Source: Clostridiales bacterium (GTDB lineage: Bacteria > Bacillota > Clostridia > Oscillospirales > Oscillospiraceae). Taken from it: a DNA stretch of 64,000 nucleotides. The stretch spans positions 87,100 to 151,099 of the forward strand of contig JAJUJI010000007.1 of the NCBI GenBank assembly GCA_029265405.1, given 5' to 3'. Position numbers and translations under genes: made by a program. Numbering within the stretch: position 1 is the stretch's first letter; every line of letters starts with the position of its first letter. This document shows positions 1-8,714 of this stretch, one piece after another. The notes below the pieces were generated by a model, which was not told the origin of the DNA, did not search any database, and was given only the letters and a program-made list of their open reading frames with translations.

Positions 1-9
1 GTACTGACA

Positions 10-1113
10 TTATTTGACGTCCAAATATTCGCGCAGCATTTCCGCCAGCTCGCGGCCCATGCGCTCGTGGGTGGCCGCGGACGGGTGGGTGTCGGCTCCG
101 ATGCCTTCGGTAAAGGGTATGATGCCGCCAAACTTGCGGCATTTGACGCGCTTGTCGCCCGTCCTCCTTATGTAGGAATCGACCGTATCCCTGATGTCGT
201 CATACAGGTAGTAGTCCATCGGGCCGAGGGTGCACAGTATGAGCGTGTCGGGCCCGTTGAGCGCGCGCACGTCTTCTATGAAGGCCTCATAGCGGCGCCG
301 GAATTTTTCTATAGCTTCCCTTGCAAAGCCAAGCATTTTTATCTCGTTGGCGTCGTTGGTGCCAAGATTGATCACAACGGCGTCGTTCGGGTTTAAGGCA
401 AAGTCCCAGGGCGTGAAAGCGTCCAGTCCACGCTCCTTTTCCAGCAGGCGGTCGGTATAGCGGTAGATGCTTTCCATGCCCAGAACCTCAACCGGAAGGG
501 GCAGCCAGGTGGGGGCGGCGACGGAGCAGCCGGAAACCGCTATGCAGGAGTATTCGGCCCCCAGCGCTTTCGCCGCCAGCGCGCCGTAGGCCCTTTCCCC
601 GTTTTCCTCCTCGGTGCGGAAGCCCGGCTCCGAGGATTCGTTGCCGTAGCCGCAGGATATGGAGTCGCCAACGACCTCTAACCTGAGCGAGGGTTTGCCC
701 CCAACTGGGAGCAAAAATTCCCCGTCCGTCTCAAGCGCCAATAAGCCCGCCTTGCCCCTGGCATTTTCCGAAAGCTTTACAACGCTTATCGTATGCTCGC
801 CCGTTGAGCCTTCAAACAGGGTCAGCCACGAATCCGGCTCCGTCAGCTTGAGCCGCGCAAGAAAACCTTCTTTGCCGGAGGATTCGTCCCTGACGCCTAT
901 GCAGGGGTGTTCCAGCGTCTCCGAAGGAAGCAGGGGCGGGCCCATGCGGTTTGGAAGCGAGACAAGGCGCGCCCTCAAAACGGAGCCCCTAAAGCAAACG
1001 GTAAAGCCCGAGCATGACCAGTTGAACCAGACAGCCCCGCCGCCTGGCTCCCGTATGGTCCTGCCCGTGAACTTTACCGATTTGTTCAAAGCGTTTGCTT
1101 CTATCCTTATCAT
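10..1113 (-). CDS. SGNH/GDSL hydrolase with N-terminal jelly-roll (CE2-like esterase)
   Basis: This 367-residue protein is probably an esterase that removes acetyl or acyl groups from a glycan or small molecule. The C-terminal half carries the SGNH blocks: GDSI at 149-152 with nucleophile Ser151, GTND at 251-254, and DTH at 341-343 giving the Asp/His pair. Residues 1 to about 140 look like the beta-rich domain that precedes the catalytic domain in carbohydrate esterase family 2. No signal peptide is visible, so it should act in the cytoplasm. The ATG overlaps the stop of the NIF3 gene in an ATGA, which fixes the start and indicates translational coupling. The same frame stays open upstream across the whole NIF3 gene, but that extension is Arg-rich out-of-frame sequence and not protein. 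The substrate cannot be read from sequence. Confidence 0.85.
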   Translation of the reverse strand: MIRIEANALNKSVKFTGRTIREPGGGAVWFNWSCSGFTVCFRGSVLRARLVSLPNRMGPPLLPSETLEHPCIGVRDESSGKEGFLARLKLTEPDSWLTLFEGSTGEHTISVVKLSENARGKAGLLALETDGEFLLPVGGKPSLRLEVVGDSISCGYGNESSEPGFRTEEENGERAYGALAAKALGAEYSCIAVSGCSVAAPTWLPLPVEVLGMESIYRYTDRLLEKERGLDAFTPWDFALNPNDAVVINLGTNDANEIKMLGFAREAIEKFRRRYEAFIEDVRALNGPDTLILCTLGPMDYYLYDDIRDTVDSYIRRTGDKRVKCRKFGGIIPFTEGIGADTHPSAATHERMGRELAEMLREYLDVK

Positions 1114-1916
1114 ATGTAACTCACCGGCTCTCCCGAAGATATGTGCTCTACAGGTATGTCTCCCACGAGAGGGGACAGCCATTCGGGCAGATATTGCATG
1201 CCGCACTCCTCGGTGCGGTTGTGGCCGAGTATTATCATGGCCTTGTTTAGGCCCAGAAAAGCGGCGTCCCTGACAAAGGCGCAGGTTGTCCATTCCACTA
1301 TCTCGCCGCAGACAAGCACGTCCAAGCTTTCCTCCGCCATTGTTTTCGCCGGCATCAGCTCGTCGCCAAGGCCCAGGCTGCCGCCGCCTACCAGCACGCC
1401 TATATCCCGGCATTTCATGCCGGGGTCGCCTATAAGCCTTACGCAGGGCATGCCCAGCTTCCGCTTGAAGGCTTCGCAGAGCTCGGCGACGGTCGTTTCG
1501 GGCAGGCGGTAGAGGCGCGCATGACCGCCGGACCGGGCATAGGACTCCCAGCCGAGCAGCCTTTCCCAGCCGGCGTAGATGAGGTCGGGCCGCGCGGCGT
1601 GCATGTGGTCGTGAAAACGCCAGACGGTTATGCCGTTTTCCTCTATAAACTTTTTCTTCAGCTCGTAAACGGGGTTTCCCCGAAGCCACGAGGTGTCCTC
1701 CCGCGAGCTGAAGAAGGTGGGCTCGTGGGTGATTACCAGATTTGCGCCAATTTCGGCGGCCTTGCGCAGCACGCCCATATCGGCCATGAAGCAAACGGCT
1801 ATGGCCCTCACTTCGGCTTCCGGATCGCCGGCGTGCAGCACGTCGCAGGAGCCGGCGTCGGGAAAAGCCGGAGCGGAAGCCCGGAATATGGCCTGCATTA
1901 AATCCCTGACCTTCAA
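1110..1916 (-). CDS. NIF3-like dinuclear metal centre protein
   Basis: The product, about 268 residues, belongs to the NIF3/YqfO/DUF34 family, whose members bind two metal ions and whose cellular role is unsettled. Visible motifs are a THEP metal-binding segment near residue 63, an RFHDHMH segment near residue 100 and a glycine-rich GGGSLG turn. It is the short form, without the PII-like insert of Bacillus YqfO. I chose the TTG at 1916 because AGGAGG lies about seven bases upstream; another TTG at 1934 has no such site. It is the second gene of a thioesterase-NIF3-esterase run and overlaps the esterase by 4 bp. Confidence 0.82.
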   Translation of the reverse strand: MKVRDLMQAIFRASAPAFPDAGSCDVLHAGDPEAEVRAIAVCFMADMGVLRKAAEIGANLVITHEPTFFSSREDTSWLRGNPVYELKKKFIEENGITVWRFHDHMHAARPDLIYAGWERLLGWESYARSGGHARLYRLPETTVAELCEAFKRKLGMPCVRLIGDPGMKCRDIGVLVGGGSLGLGDELMPAKTMAEESLDVLVCGEIVEWTTCAFVRDAAFLGLNKAMIILGHNRTEECGMQYLPEWLSPLVGDIPVEHISSGEPVSYI

Positions 1917-1993
1917 ATTGCAACCTCCTCGCAATTAAAGCCGAATGCCCGGGCCGCCGCTAAAAAGCGGGGCGGCCTGCGGACGTAAAGACG

Positions 1994-2443
1994 CTATTTG
2001 GCCTGCCTTGCCAGGCGCCTCTGTCGTCCCTCCTCGAACAGCCTTTTTTCCTCCTCCGTTTCGGGGCTGAGAGGAGGAAGCTTTTTGGGCTTTCCCATCT
2101 TGTCCAGGGCGACCATGGTGAAAAAGGCCGACAGCGCTCTGACCGGAGGGTCCTCGGATTCCAGGTCCTCGACGTCCACAGTAACGATGACCTCCATGGA
2201 CGTGTTGCCTACATAGGCTACCGTCGCCGTGCAGATTACAAAGGCGCCCACGAAAATTGGATAGAGGAACTGCATCTCGTCCACGCGCGCGGTGACGACG
2301 TTCGACCTGGCATACCTTCTGGCTGCGGCCCCGGCGGCCCTGTCCATGAGCTTCATTATTTCGCCGCCGTGCACGTTGCCGGCGTAGTTCGCCTCGGTCG
2401 GCATCATTGTCTGGCTCATCGTAATAGACGTTCTTTTGTCCAT
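1994..2443 (-). CDS. Hot-dog fold acyl-CoA thioesterase
   Basis: A 149-residue hot-dog protein of the YkhA/YciA/BACH acyl-CoA thioesterase group, which hydrolyses acyl-CoA to free acid and CoA. The N-terminal part contains the conserved N-x-x-G-x-VHGG-x-x-M-x-x-MD stretch that forms the hot-dog helix and active site, followed by the usual beta strands (VTARVDEMQF and later) and a charged C-terminal tail. The ATG at 2443 has GAAGGAG seven bases upstream; a longer frame starting at 2479 has no ribosome site. The gene begins only 47 bp from the left direct repeat. In the ancestral arrangement it lay directly downstream of aspS, before the island was inserted. Confidence 0.85.
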   Translation of the reverse strand: MDKRTSITMSQTMMPTEANYAGNVHGGEIMKLMDRAAGAAARRYARSNVVTARVDEMQFLYPIFVGAFVICTATVAYVGNTSMEVIVTVDVEDLESEDPPVRALSAFFTMVALDKMGKPKKLPPLSPETEEEKRLFEEGRQRRLARQAK

Positions 2444-2552
2444 ATTCGGCTCCTTCTCCGCTTTATTTTGATCCTTCATATTTTAATATATTATCGCCGC
2501 GGGAAAAAGGCAAGAAAAGCCTTCGTAAAATCCTGCGCCCGCCGCCGGAAGC

Positions 2553-2593
2553 AAAAAGCAAGGCCGCGCCCCGGTACAGGAAGCCGCCTTGCT
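2553..2593 (-). terminator. Duplicate of the aspS rho-independent terminator
   Basis: Read leftward, a 7-bp GCAAGGC/GCCTTGC stem with a GC-rich interior is followed by a T run. It duplicates the terminator at 12642-12682. It would now stop any transcription leaving the island leftward toward the thioesterase. Confidence 0.7.
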
Positions 2594-2603
2594 TTTAGGC
2601 AAT

Positions 2604-2666
2604 TTATTGCTTTTTGATAATAATCCCCAGCTCGTCGAGCTGCCTCTGCTCAACCTCGGAGGGGGC
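2604..2666 (-). pseudogene. Truncated 3' fragment of aspS
   Basis: Twenty codons plus the stop of the aspartyl-tRNA synthetase C-terminus (ending GIIIKKQ) survive here without the rest of the gene. The fragment matches the 3' end of the intact aspS at 12693. It has no start codon or ribosome site and is a by-product of the event that created the island boundaries. Confidence 0.9.
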
Positions 2667-2724
2667 AGAGTACGGTGAGCGGAGCGCGTGACTACGCCTG
2701 AGGTTTGAATACAAGGCAATGCAT

Positions 2725-2753
2725 TTGACAAACTAAATCTTATATGATATATT
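2725..2753 (+). promoter_or_regulatory. Sigma-A-type promoter at the left edge of the island
   Basis: TTGACA at 2725-2730 and TATATT at 2748-2753 are separated by exactly 17 bp. It points into the island, and the expected start near 2760 leaves about 485 nt of leader before the molybdenum enzyme gene. No other match as good was seen upstream of that gene. Confidence 0.65.
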
Positions 2754-3245
2754 CGTATTTAGTAGCAATAAGTTAGAATAAGTTTGGTATAGTTAGAACT
2801 GGTTTAATGCAATCAGTTAAAGATGTAATCGATTAGGAAAATATTTTGCAAAGGGCTGCGCAAGCAGGAATAAAATAAAAAATTCTATATGGCTTCCATG
2901 AAGCAGAGGCTGCTTGATATGTTGGCCGGAATTTGCATATTGGCAGGCAAGGACGAGCTTAAGCGGCTGCGTTTGCATTCAAAAAATATGAAATCGCGAA
3001 AACGAATGGGAAGGTATTGGGCAATAAAGCATTACTTATCCGGCTGCTGTTATTGCAAGCATGAGTTTCTGAGCCATATCATTACCAGAAGCGACATTTT
3101 AGGATACCGCGGCGGCGCAGAGAGACTGGGTGCATAGATAAACAATAGCGTGTTTTTCTTGTGGAAAGCGTTTATAACCGCTGAATGGCAACCAACCAGG
3201 CTGTTGAGCGGCTGAAAGCTATAATTTTTATGGAAAGGGATTTTT
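2754..3245 (+). other. Long AT-rich leader region of the island operon
   Basis: This gene-free stretch lies between the island promoter and the first island gene. It has low GC, two AGTTAGAA-type repeats (about 2771 and 2791) and a bulged hairpin at 3178-3211 (CCGCT/AGCGG outer stem, CAAC/GTTG inner stem) about 20 bp before the GGAAAGGGA ribosome site. An 82-codon open frame (2889-3137) lies inside but shows no recognisable domain or ribosome site. No known riboswitch class was recognised. It may be a structured regulatory leader or simply inserted non-coding DNA. Confidence 0.45.
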
Positions 3246-6077
3246 ATGGCAACTCGAGTTAATCTTATAATCAACGGTGTGCCGAGGCCTGTCGTCTGCG
3301 ACCCGGAAAAAGACAGTTTGGCTGTTGTTCTTAGGCGGATGGGACTTACGGGGACAAAAATCGGCTGCGGCACGGGGCTTTGCGGCGCATGTTCCGTACT
3401 GCTCAACGGAGATGTTATACGCTCATGTACCAAAAAAATGAAAAGCGTCGCCGAAAACAGCGAAATTTTGACTATTGAAGGAATTGGGACGCCTCAGCAT
3501 TTGCATCCGCTTCAGCAGGCCTGGATAACTTACGGAGCAGTGCAATGCGGCTTTTGTTCTCCGGGCTTTATCGTTTCGGCATATGGGCTTTTGCTTAAAA
3601 ACCCTTTGCCTACGCGCGAGGAAGTTCGCGAGTGGTTCAAAGAGCATCACAATGTCTGCCGTTGCACCGGCTATAAGCCCCTTGTGGATGCCGTCATGGC
3701 GGCGGCCAAGGTTATGCGCGGAGAGGCCACAATGGCCGACATTACCTTTGATGCTGATTCCTGCGCAGATTATTATGGTTCGTGCCTGCCAAGACCGTCG
3801 GCCCTTCCGAAGGTCACCGGTCTTGCCGATTATGGCGACGACTTGAAGCTTAAGATGCCGGAAGGTACCGCTTTCCTTGCCGTTGTCCTTTCCGAAGTGC
3901 ATCATGCCAGAATCATCAGCATTGATACGTCTGAAGCAGAAAAAATGCCTGGCGTCATTAAGGTAATGACCGCGAAGGACGTTAAGGGTTCCAATACGCT
4001 GCCTGTTCCGCAGATACATCCCAGAATGAAAGCGCATGGCCTTTTGGAATTTCCGGTGATTTGCGGTAAAAAAATCAACAGACGCGGCGACGTGGTCGCG
4101 CTGGTTGCGGCCGACACCGAGAGGCATGCCCGCGAGGCTGCCAAGAAAGTCAAGCAAAACCTTGAGATTTTGCCGGCTTACATGTCATACCTTGAAGCTG
4201 TCTTGCCCAACGCGCTCCAGCTTCAGGAGCAGCTTCCGAACTTTTATATGGAACAGCCGCTGTATAAGGGTCAGGATACGGCCGACGTAATAGAGGACGC
4301 GGATATCGTTGTGGAAGGCAGCTTTTACTCTTCGCGCGAACCTCATCTTCCCATTGAGCCGGATACCGTGCAGGGGTACTACGAAGCCGACGGAACGCTG
4401 ACGATTCAATGCAAGGCTCAGGCGATTTATGATGCCCGCTCCGAGGTCGCCGCGGCCACAGGCCAGCCCCTGGAGAAGTTACGGATTATTATGAATCCTA
4501 CCGGCGGATCCTTTGGCTATACCATGGCTTCAAACACCTATTCGCTTGTTGCAACCGCTGTGCAAAACCTTGGGATCCCATGTACGTTGACGCTGAGCTA
4601 TGAGGAATTCAACCATACGAGCGGCAAGCGCGGGGCGTCCTATTCCAACGGCCGACTTTCTTGCACCAAAGACGGCAAAATTACTGCCGCGGAATTTGAT
4701 ATTGCACTTGATCACGGAGCATACACAAACGTTGCCAGCATTATTTTTGGCAACTTTATATCTATTCCGTTCCATGGCTACAACATACCGAACGTAAAGG
4801 CTTTGGCGCGCGCAGGTTTCTCCAACAACGGCTTTCAGACGGCTTATCGCGGCTTCGGGGCTCCTCAAGCGTACACAATGTCTGAAGCGCTGATTGATAT
4901 GGCCGCTGAAAAAACCGGCATCGATCCATGGGAATTCCGTTATAAAAACCTCGCACGGCCCGGAGACACTACCATAAACAGCCGTCCTTATAAAGATTAC
5001 AGCATTTACCCGGGACTTATGGAAAAGATCAAGCCCGTATACGATTCTTATAAGGCTGAGGCGGAGGAAGGGAAAAAGCGGGGTCGTCATCTGGGCGTCG
5101 GCATAAGCTTAGGCGGATTTCTGTGCACCACCGGCAAGTTTGACTCTTCGGACATCGAGCTGGAGCTAAATCCGGACGGAACGGTAACCAATTATAACAC
5201 CTGGCAGGACGTCGGCCAAGGCGGCGATATAGGCGCGCTGACGCATACGCTAAAGGCGCTTGCTCCTCTTGGGCTGAGGCCCGACCAAGTGAAGCTTGTG
5301 ATGAACGATACTTGTAGATGCAAAAATTCGGGCATTTCCGCCGCAAGCCGGCAGCACTTTGTAACGGGCAACGCTATTATTGACGGCGCTAATAAGCTGC
5401 TGAACGCCATGCGCAAGGCGGATGGAACCTATCGCACTTACGATGAGATGGTAAAGGAGGGTATACCGACCAGGTATGTCGGCCATTCCGATCATTTGAG
5501 CCACGAGATCGACCCCGGCCTCAATCCAAACACCGGGGAGGGGGAGAAAAACTCAGAATTCATGTACGCAGTTAACGTCTGTCTGGTAGAGGTCGATGTT
5601 GAAAGCGGAAAAACCAAGGTTCTCCGCTATACGACAGCTGCAGACGTCGGAGCAATAGGCAACCGCTTGGCTGTGGATGGACAAGGCTACGGAGGGCTTT
5701 CCCATTGCATCGGCTTTGCTCTCAGCGAAGATTACAACGCCGAGAAAAAGCACGGAAACATTGCAGGCTGCGGAATTCCCACCATCGATATGATTCCGGA
5801 CGACTTCAACGTTATTTATAACGAAACGCCGCGCCCGCTCGGTCCCCATGGTTCGTCCGGCTGCTCGGAAAACTTCCAGTGCTCGGGGCATATGGCGGTA
5901 ATAAACGCCATTAACAACGCCTGCGGCGTGCGCATATACGCCCTTCCGGCCACACCTGACAAGGTTAAGGCGGCGTATGAGAAAAAGCTGCGCGGCGAGG
6001 ACTTGACTCCCGCCAAATACTACTTGGGCTCCGATTTTGAAGAAGAGCTAGAGTTTATTAAGGCCAATCCCATATGA
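3246..6077 (+). CDS. Molybdopterin-dependent aldehyde oxidoreductase-like enzyme (xanthine oxidase family, fused 2Fe-2S)
   Basis: This 943-residue single-chain molybdenum hydroxylase closely resembles Desulfovibrio gigas aldehyde oxidoreductase (about 907 residues) along its length. Residues 1-80 form a plant-type ferredoxin domain with cluster ligands Cys41, 46, 49 and 61. Residues 81-160 form the helical 2Fe-2S domain with Cys101, 104, 138 and 140. The molybdopterin domains follow, with GGSFGY near 419, YRGFGAPQ near 534 and a GCSE segment placing the presumed catalytic base at Glu875 (Glu869 in the D. gigas enzyme). The C-terminus is about 30 residues longer than in that protein. There is no FAD domain, so electrons must leave through a partner, plausibly the flavin/Fe-S protein encoded next. 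Family members oxidise aldehydes or hydroxylate N-heterocycles; the substrate here is unknown. The ATG has GGAAAGGGA upstream. Confidence 0.9.
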   Translation: MATRVNLIINGVPRPVVCDPEKDSLAVVLRRMGLTGTKIGCGTGLCGACSVLLNGDVIRSCTKKMKSVAENSEILTIEGIGTPQHLHPLQQAWITYGAVQCGFCSPGFIVSAYGLLLKNPLPTREEVREWFKEHHNVCRCTGYKPLVDAVMAAAKVMRGEATMADITFDADSCADYYGSCLPRPSALPKVTGLADYGDDLKLKMPEGTAFLAVVLSEVHHARIISIDTSEAEKMPGVIKVMTAKDVKGSNTLPVPQIHPRMKAHGLLEFPVICGKKINRRGDVVALVAADTERHAREAAKKVKQNLEILPAYMSYLEAVLPNALQLQEQLPNFYMEQPLYKGQDTADVIEDADIVVEGSFYSSREPHLPIEPDTVQGYYEADGTLTIQCKAQAIYDARSEVAAATGQPLEKLRIIMNPTGGSFGYTMASNTYSLVATAVQNLGIPCTLTLSYEEFNHTSGKRGASYSNGRLSCTKDGKITAAEFDIALDHGAYTNVASIIFGNFISIPFHGYNIPNVKALARAGFSNNGFQTAYRGFGAPQAYTMSEALIDMAAEKTGIDPWEFRYKNLARPGDTTINSRPYKDYSIYPGLMEKIKPVYDSYKAEAEEGKKRGRHLGVGISLGGFLCTTGKFDSSDIELELNPDGTVTNYNTWQDVGQGGDIGALTHTLKALAPLGLRPDQVKLVMNDTCRCKNSGISAASRQHFVTGNAIIDGANKLLNAMRKADGTYRTYDEMVKEGIPTRYVGHSDHLSHEIDPGLNPNTGEGEKNSEFMYAVNVCLVEVDVESGKTKVLRYTTAADVGAIGNRLAVDGQGYGGLSHCIGFALSEDYNAEKKHGNIAGCGIPTIDMIPDDFNVIYNETPRPLGPHGSSGCSENFQCSGHMAVINAINNACGVRIYALPATPDKVKAAYEKKLRGEDLTPAKYYLGSDFEEELEFIKANPI

Positions 6078-6232
6078 GCTTTATGTCCTCATGGAATATG
6101 TTCGGATTTGCGCCGTTTAAAAGGCGCATATTGACGGATGCGCGCCTGGTGACAGCACGAAGGACGCGCTAGGTTGCGTGCGCTTAAAGCTTTGAGACGC
6201 CGCAGGCTTTATTGAAAGGATGAGAGCAAAAA

Positions 6233-8467
6233 ATGCTTCCTGAAGAGGCGGCTGCGTACGTAAACAAATGCTTCAACGGAGAACCCGCTTCATGCACATA
6301 CGCCTGCCCTTTCAATATGGACATTCGCTCGTTTATGGAAAAAGCGGCGCGGGGGCGATGGTTGGCGGCCTACAGGGAGCTCCGGAACGCGGTGATCTTT
6401 CCCGCTATCGTCAGCGCCCTGTGCGATCAGCCGTGCCGCAGCTATTGCCAGCGGGCCGACGTGGGCGACGAAGCTTTGGCCGTACGCGATTTAGAGGAAG
6501 CCGTAATCCGGTTGACAAAGAGCCGCAAGCCTGAAAATTATTTTATACCGGCAAAAAGTGGGCGCGTCGCAGTTGTCGGTGCCGGTCCTGCGGCTCTCTC
6601 CTGCGCTTTGCTCCTGGCCCAGAAAAAGTTTGCTGTCACAATTTTTGAAAAAGAAGCCGTCTGGGGTGGAAGCCTCAGAAGGCATCCCAAATTTCCCGAG
6701 TTTGACGAGGAATTTGCAATACAATTGTCGGACGTTGACATCGAATTTCGATATAATAATGAAATAAAGGAGCTTGAAGCGCTCTCCAGCTACGATGCCG
6801 TTTATGTGGCGACAGGGAAAAATGGGGATTCCTTCGGGCTTTTACCCGACTGGAACGCCGAATTGTATTCAACATCTGTATCGGGGGTTTTCTTGGGCGG
6901 TGAGCTCGTCGGCAAAACGCTTATTGAAGCGATCGCTCAGGGCGGCGTTGCGTCAAAAATCATTGAAGGTTATTTTTTGTCCGGGAGCATAAAAAAACAG
7001 CCTGAACCGGACCGTTCTAAGCGTCTTCGCTTTCTGCGCCGCAAAGACCTCGAGAAAAAACCTCTGGTGCTTAAATCGGGAGACGTCTATTCTGAAGAAG
7101 AAGCTCGCGCCGAGGCTTCGCGATGCCTACTATGCGACTGCGACTATTGCGAAGCGGGTTGCGAAATGCTCAATTATTATAAGAAAAAGCCCAAAAAGAT
7201 AGGACTTGAGGTCCATACGGACTCCATGGCCGCATCGACCGTTTCCCCTAAAACCATAACGCGCGAAACGTATTCGTGCAATATTTGCGGGTATTGCAAA
7301 TCTGTTTGTCCCGAAGGCGTGGATATTGGCGCACTTCTTCAATTTTCCAGGGCAGACCGTTTCAATCAAAATAAAAATATACCTGCTTATCATGATTATT
7401 GGCTGAGGGAGTTGGATTTTTACAGCGGCGAGGGTTTTTTTGCCGCGCCTCCAAGAGGCAAGCGCACTTGTACCCACGCCTTTTTTCCGGGTTGCCGCCT
7501 CGGGGCCGGCGAACCTGGATATGTTGTTAAGTCTTATGATTATTTGGCGGAAAAATTCGACGCAGGCTTGATTCTGGGATGCTGCGGCGCGCCGGCCTAT
7601 TGGGCGGGTGACAATAATCGTCTTGACTCGAATATTTCGCTTTTGCGCCAAAGCTGGGAAAAGCTCGGCCGGCCGGTAATGGTGCTTGCCTGCGCCTATT
7701 GCAAATATATTTTTTCACTGTTTATGCCGGAAATACCCTGTGTTTCGATATATGAAATTATGGGTGAAGACGGCTCGGTAAGGCCGGTTTCATATTTTGA
7801 TGAAGCGGCCGTTTTTGATCCGTGCGCCGCCAGGAACGATATCAAAATGCAGGCCGGGGTGCGCAGGATAGCGGGCAGGGCGGGTGTAAAAATAGAGGAA
7901 CTGGAGCAGCCGAACCGCTGCTGCGGTTTTGGCGGGCATATCAGCTTAGCTAATCCCGATTTGTATGATATTATTACGGCTAACCGTGCGGAAGCCAGCG
8001 ACAAACCGTATATTGTCTACTGTGCAAACTGCCGAGATGTTTTTTTTCAAAAAAACAAGTCTTCCGCCCATATTCTCGCCTTAATTTTTGGGATTGAGCA
8101 GCGGGCGACCACCCTGCAGGAAAAGAAAGCTAACAGTCTGGAGGTTAAAAGAATAATGATGAAAAAGCTTTCCGGCGAAGATTTTACCCCGCAAAAGCCC
8201 CCATGGGACGAGTTGTCGCTTTCAATGCCTAGACTATTGAGGGAAGAGTTGGACCGCCAATTAATTATCGAGGATGATCTAAAAGAAGCAATATGGATGG
8301 CTGAAGCGTCAGGCGATAAATTCATCAACGATGCGGAGGGCGTCTGCCAGTGCAGCATGGTAAAGCCGGCCCTAACCTATTGGGTACAGTATAAAAAAAA
8401 TGGGCCGCTGCTTTATGAGGTTAGGAACGCTTATTGCCATCGCATTAAATTCATTAAGGAGGATTGA
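6233..8467 (+). CDS. Flavin/Fe-S dicluster protein with CCG domains (pyridine nucleotide-disulfide oxidoreductase/dicluster-binding type)
   Basis: A 744-residue multidomain redox protein. Residues 10-75 carry a GltD-type double [4Fe-4S] binding pattern (Cys13, 21, 25 and Cys64, 68, 72). A Rossmann FAD motif GAGPAA is at 116-121. A Cys cluster near 298-310 and a ferredoxin-like CxxCxxCxxxC near 349-359 follow, then two HdrD/GlpC-type CCG domains (GCCGAP near 449, CCGFGGH near 562-568). The last 140 residues include a CQC pair and match nothing I know. The flavoprotein part is short, with only one dinucleotide motif visible, so NAD(P) binding is doubtful. It probably moves electrons between the molybdenum enzyme and a thiol/disulfide or membrane acceptor. 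From memory, similar proteins sit beside such molybdenum enzymes and selenoproteins in Desulfovibrio and clostridia. Confidence 0.75.
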   Translation: MLPEEAAAYVNKCFNGEPASCTYACPFNMDIRSFMEKAARGRWLAAYRELRNAVIFPAIVSALCDQPCRSYCQRADVGDEALAVRDLEEAVIRLTKSRKPENYFIPAKSGRVAVVGAGPAALSCALLLAQKKFAVTIFEKEAVWGGSLRRHPKFPEFDEEFAIQLSDVDIEFRYNNEIKELEALSSYDAVYVATGKNGDSFGLLPDWNAELYSTSVSGVFLGGELVGKTLIEAIAQGGVASKIIEGYFLSGSIKKQPEPDRSKRLRFLRRKDLEKKPLVLKSGDVYSEEEARAEASRCLLCDCDYCEAGCEMLNYYKKKPKKIGLEVHTDSMAASTVSPKTITRETYSCNICGYCKSVCPEGVDIGALLQFSRADRFNQNKNIPAYHDYWLRELDFYSGEGFFAAPPRGKRTCTHAFFPGCRLGAGEPGYVVKSYDYLAEKFDAGLILGCCGAPAYWAGDNNRLDSNISLLRQSWEKLGRPVMVLACAYCKYIFSLFMPEIPCVSIYEIMGEDGSVRPVSYFDEAAVFDPCAARNDIKMQAGVRRIAGRAGVKIEELEQPNRCCGFGGHISLANPDLYDIITANRAEASDKPYIVYCANCRDVFFQKNKSSAHILALIFGIEQRATTLQEKKANSLEVKRIMMKKLSGEDFTPQKPPWDELSLSMPRLLREELDRQLIIEDDLKEAIWMAEASGDKFINDAEGVCQCSMVKPALTYWVQYKKNGPLLYEVRNAYCHRIKFIKED

Positions 8468-8470
8468 TTA

Positions 8471-8668
8471 TTGAATAGCAATGACAATAATTGGAAATGC
8501 GCAAAATGTGATATGCCGCTTGTGAAAAAAAAGACGCTGTTTACTTATTTGGGCCATAATATTACTTACGAAGTGAGCAGATGCCCCAAGTGCGGAAGCG
8601 TTTTTATACCTAAGGAGCTTGCTGAGGGCAAAATGGCAGAGGTTGAAGCGCAGCTGGAAGACAAGTGA
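8471..8668 (+). CDS. Small zinc-ribbon-like redox protein (DVU_1557-type)
   Basis: A 65-residue protein with two Cys pairs, CAKC (9-12) and CPKC (38-41), which look like a rubredoxin or zinc-ribbon metal site, followed by a charged helix. It starts at a TTG three bases after the previous stop, with AGGAGG at 8458-8463 setting the start. From memory it matches a family of small redox proteins named after Desulfovibrio vulgaris DVU_1557, found next to the same partners as here. Its biochemical role is unknown; a metal-bound scaffold or one-electron carrier is plausible. Confidence 0.65.
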   Translation: MNSNDNNWKCAKCDMPLVKKKTLFTYLGHNITYEVSRCPKCGSVFIPKELAEGKMAEVEAQLEDK

Positions 8669-8714
8669 GCGCGCCATAAATATGCGAGCCGCACTAATAC
8701 GATGAGGAGATACG

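Larger units (their letters stand above)
2491..2666. repeat. Left copy of 176-bp direct repeat (aspS 3' end and terminator)
   Basis: This segment matches 12580-12755 over 176 bp with one difference (T at 2593, C at 12682). It contains the last 20 codons and stop of aspS, the aspS terminator and the sequence running up to the thioesterase promoter region. To the left the sequence is the native gene neighbourhood. To the right (from 2667) it diverges from aspS into the island. The match stops abruptly at both ends: the base before it is A here and T in the other copy, and after GGGGGC it continues AGAG here and GCCC there. Confidence 0.95.

Noticed and set aside
1114..1923. Long open frame joining the esterase to an upstream Arg-rich extension (637 codons in all)
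   Set aside because: The extension is the out-of-frame shadow of the NIF3 gene, which has clear motifs, and the esterase has its own ATG coupled to the NIF3 stop.
2767..2779. 13-base sequence AATAAGTTAGAAT shared with 63221-63233 near the IS3 remnant
   Set aside because: A match of this length in AT-rich DNA is expected by chance within 64 kb, and the flanks do not match.
2889..3137. 82-codon open frame in the island leader
   Set aside because: There is no ribosome site, no recognisable domain and a mixed basic/Cys composition with no family resemblance, so it is kept only as part of the leader description.
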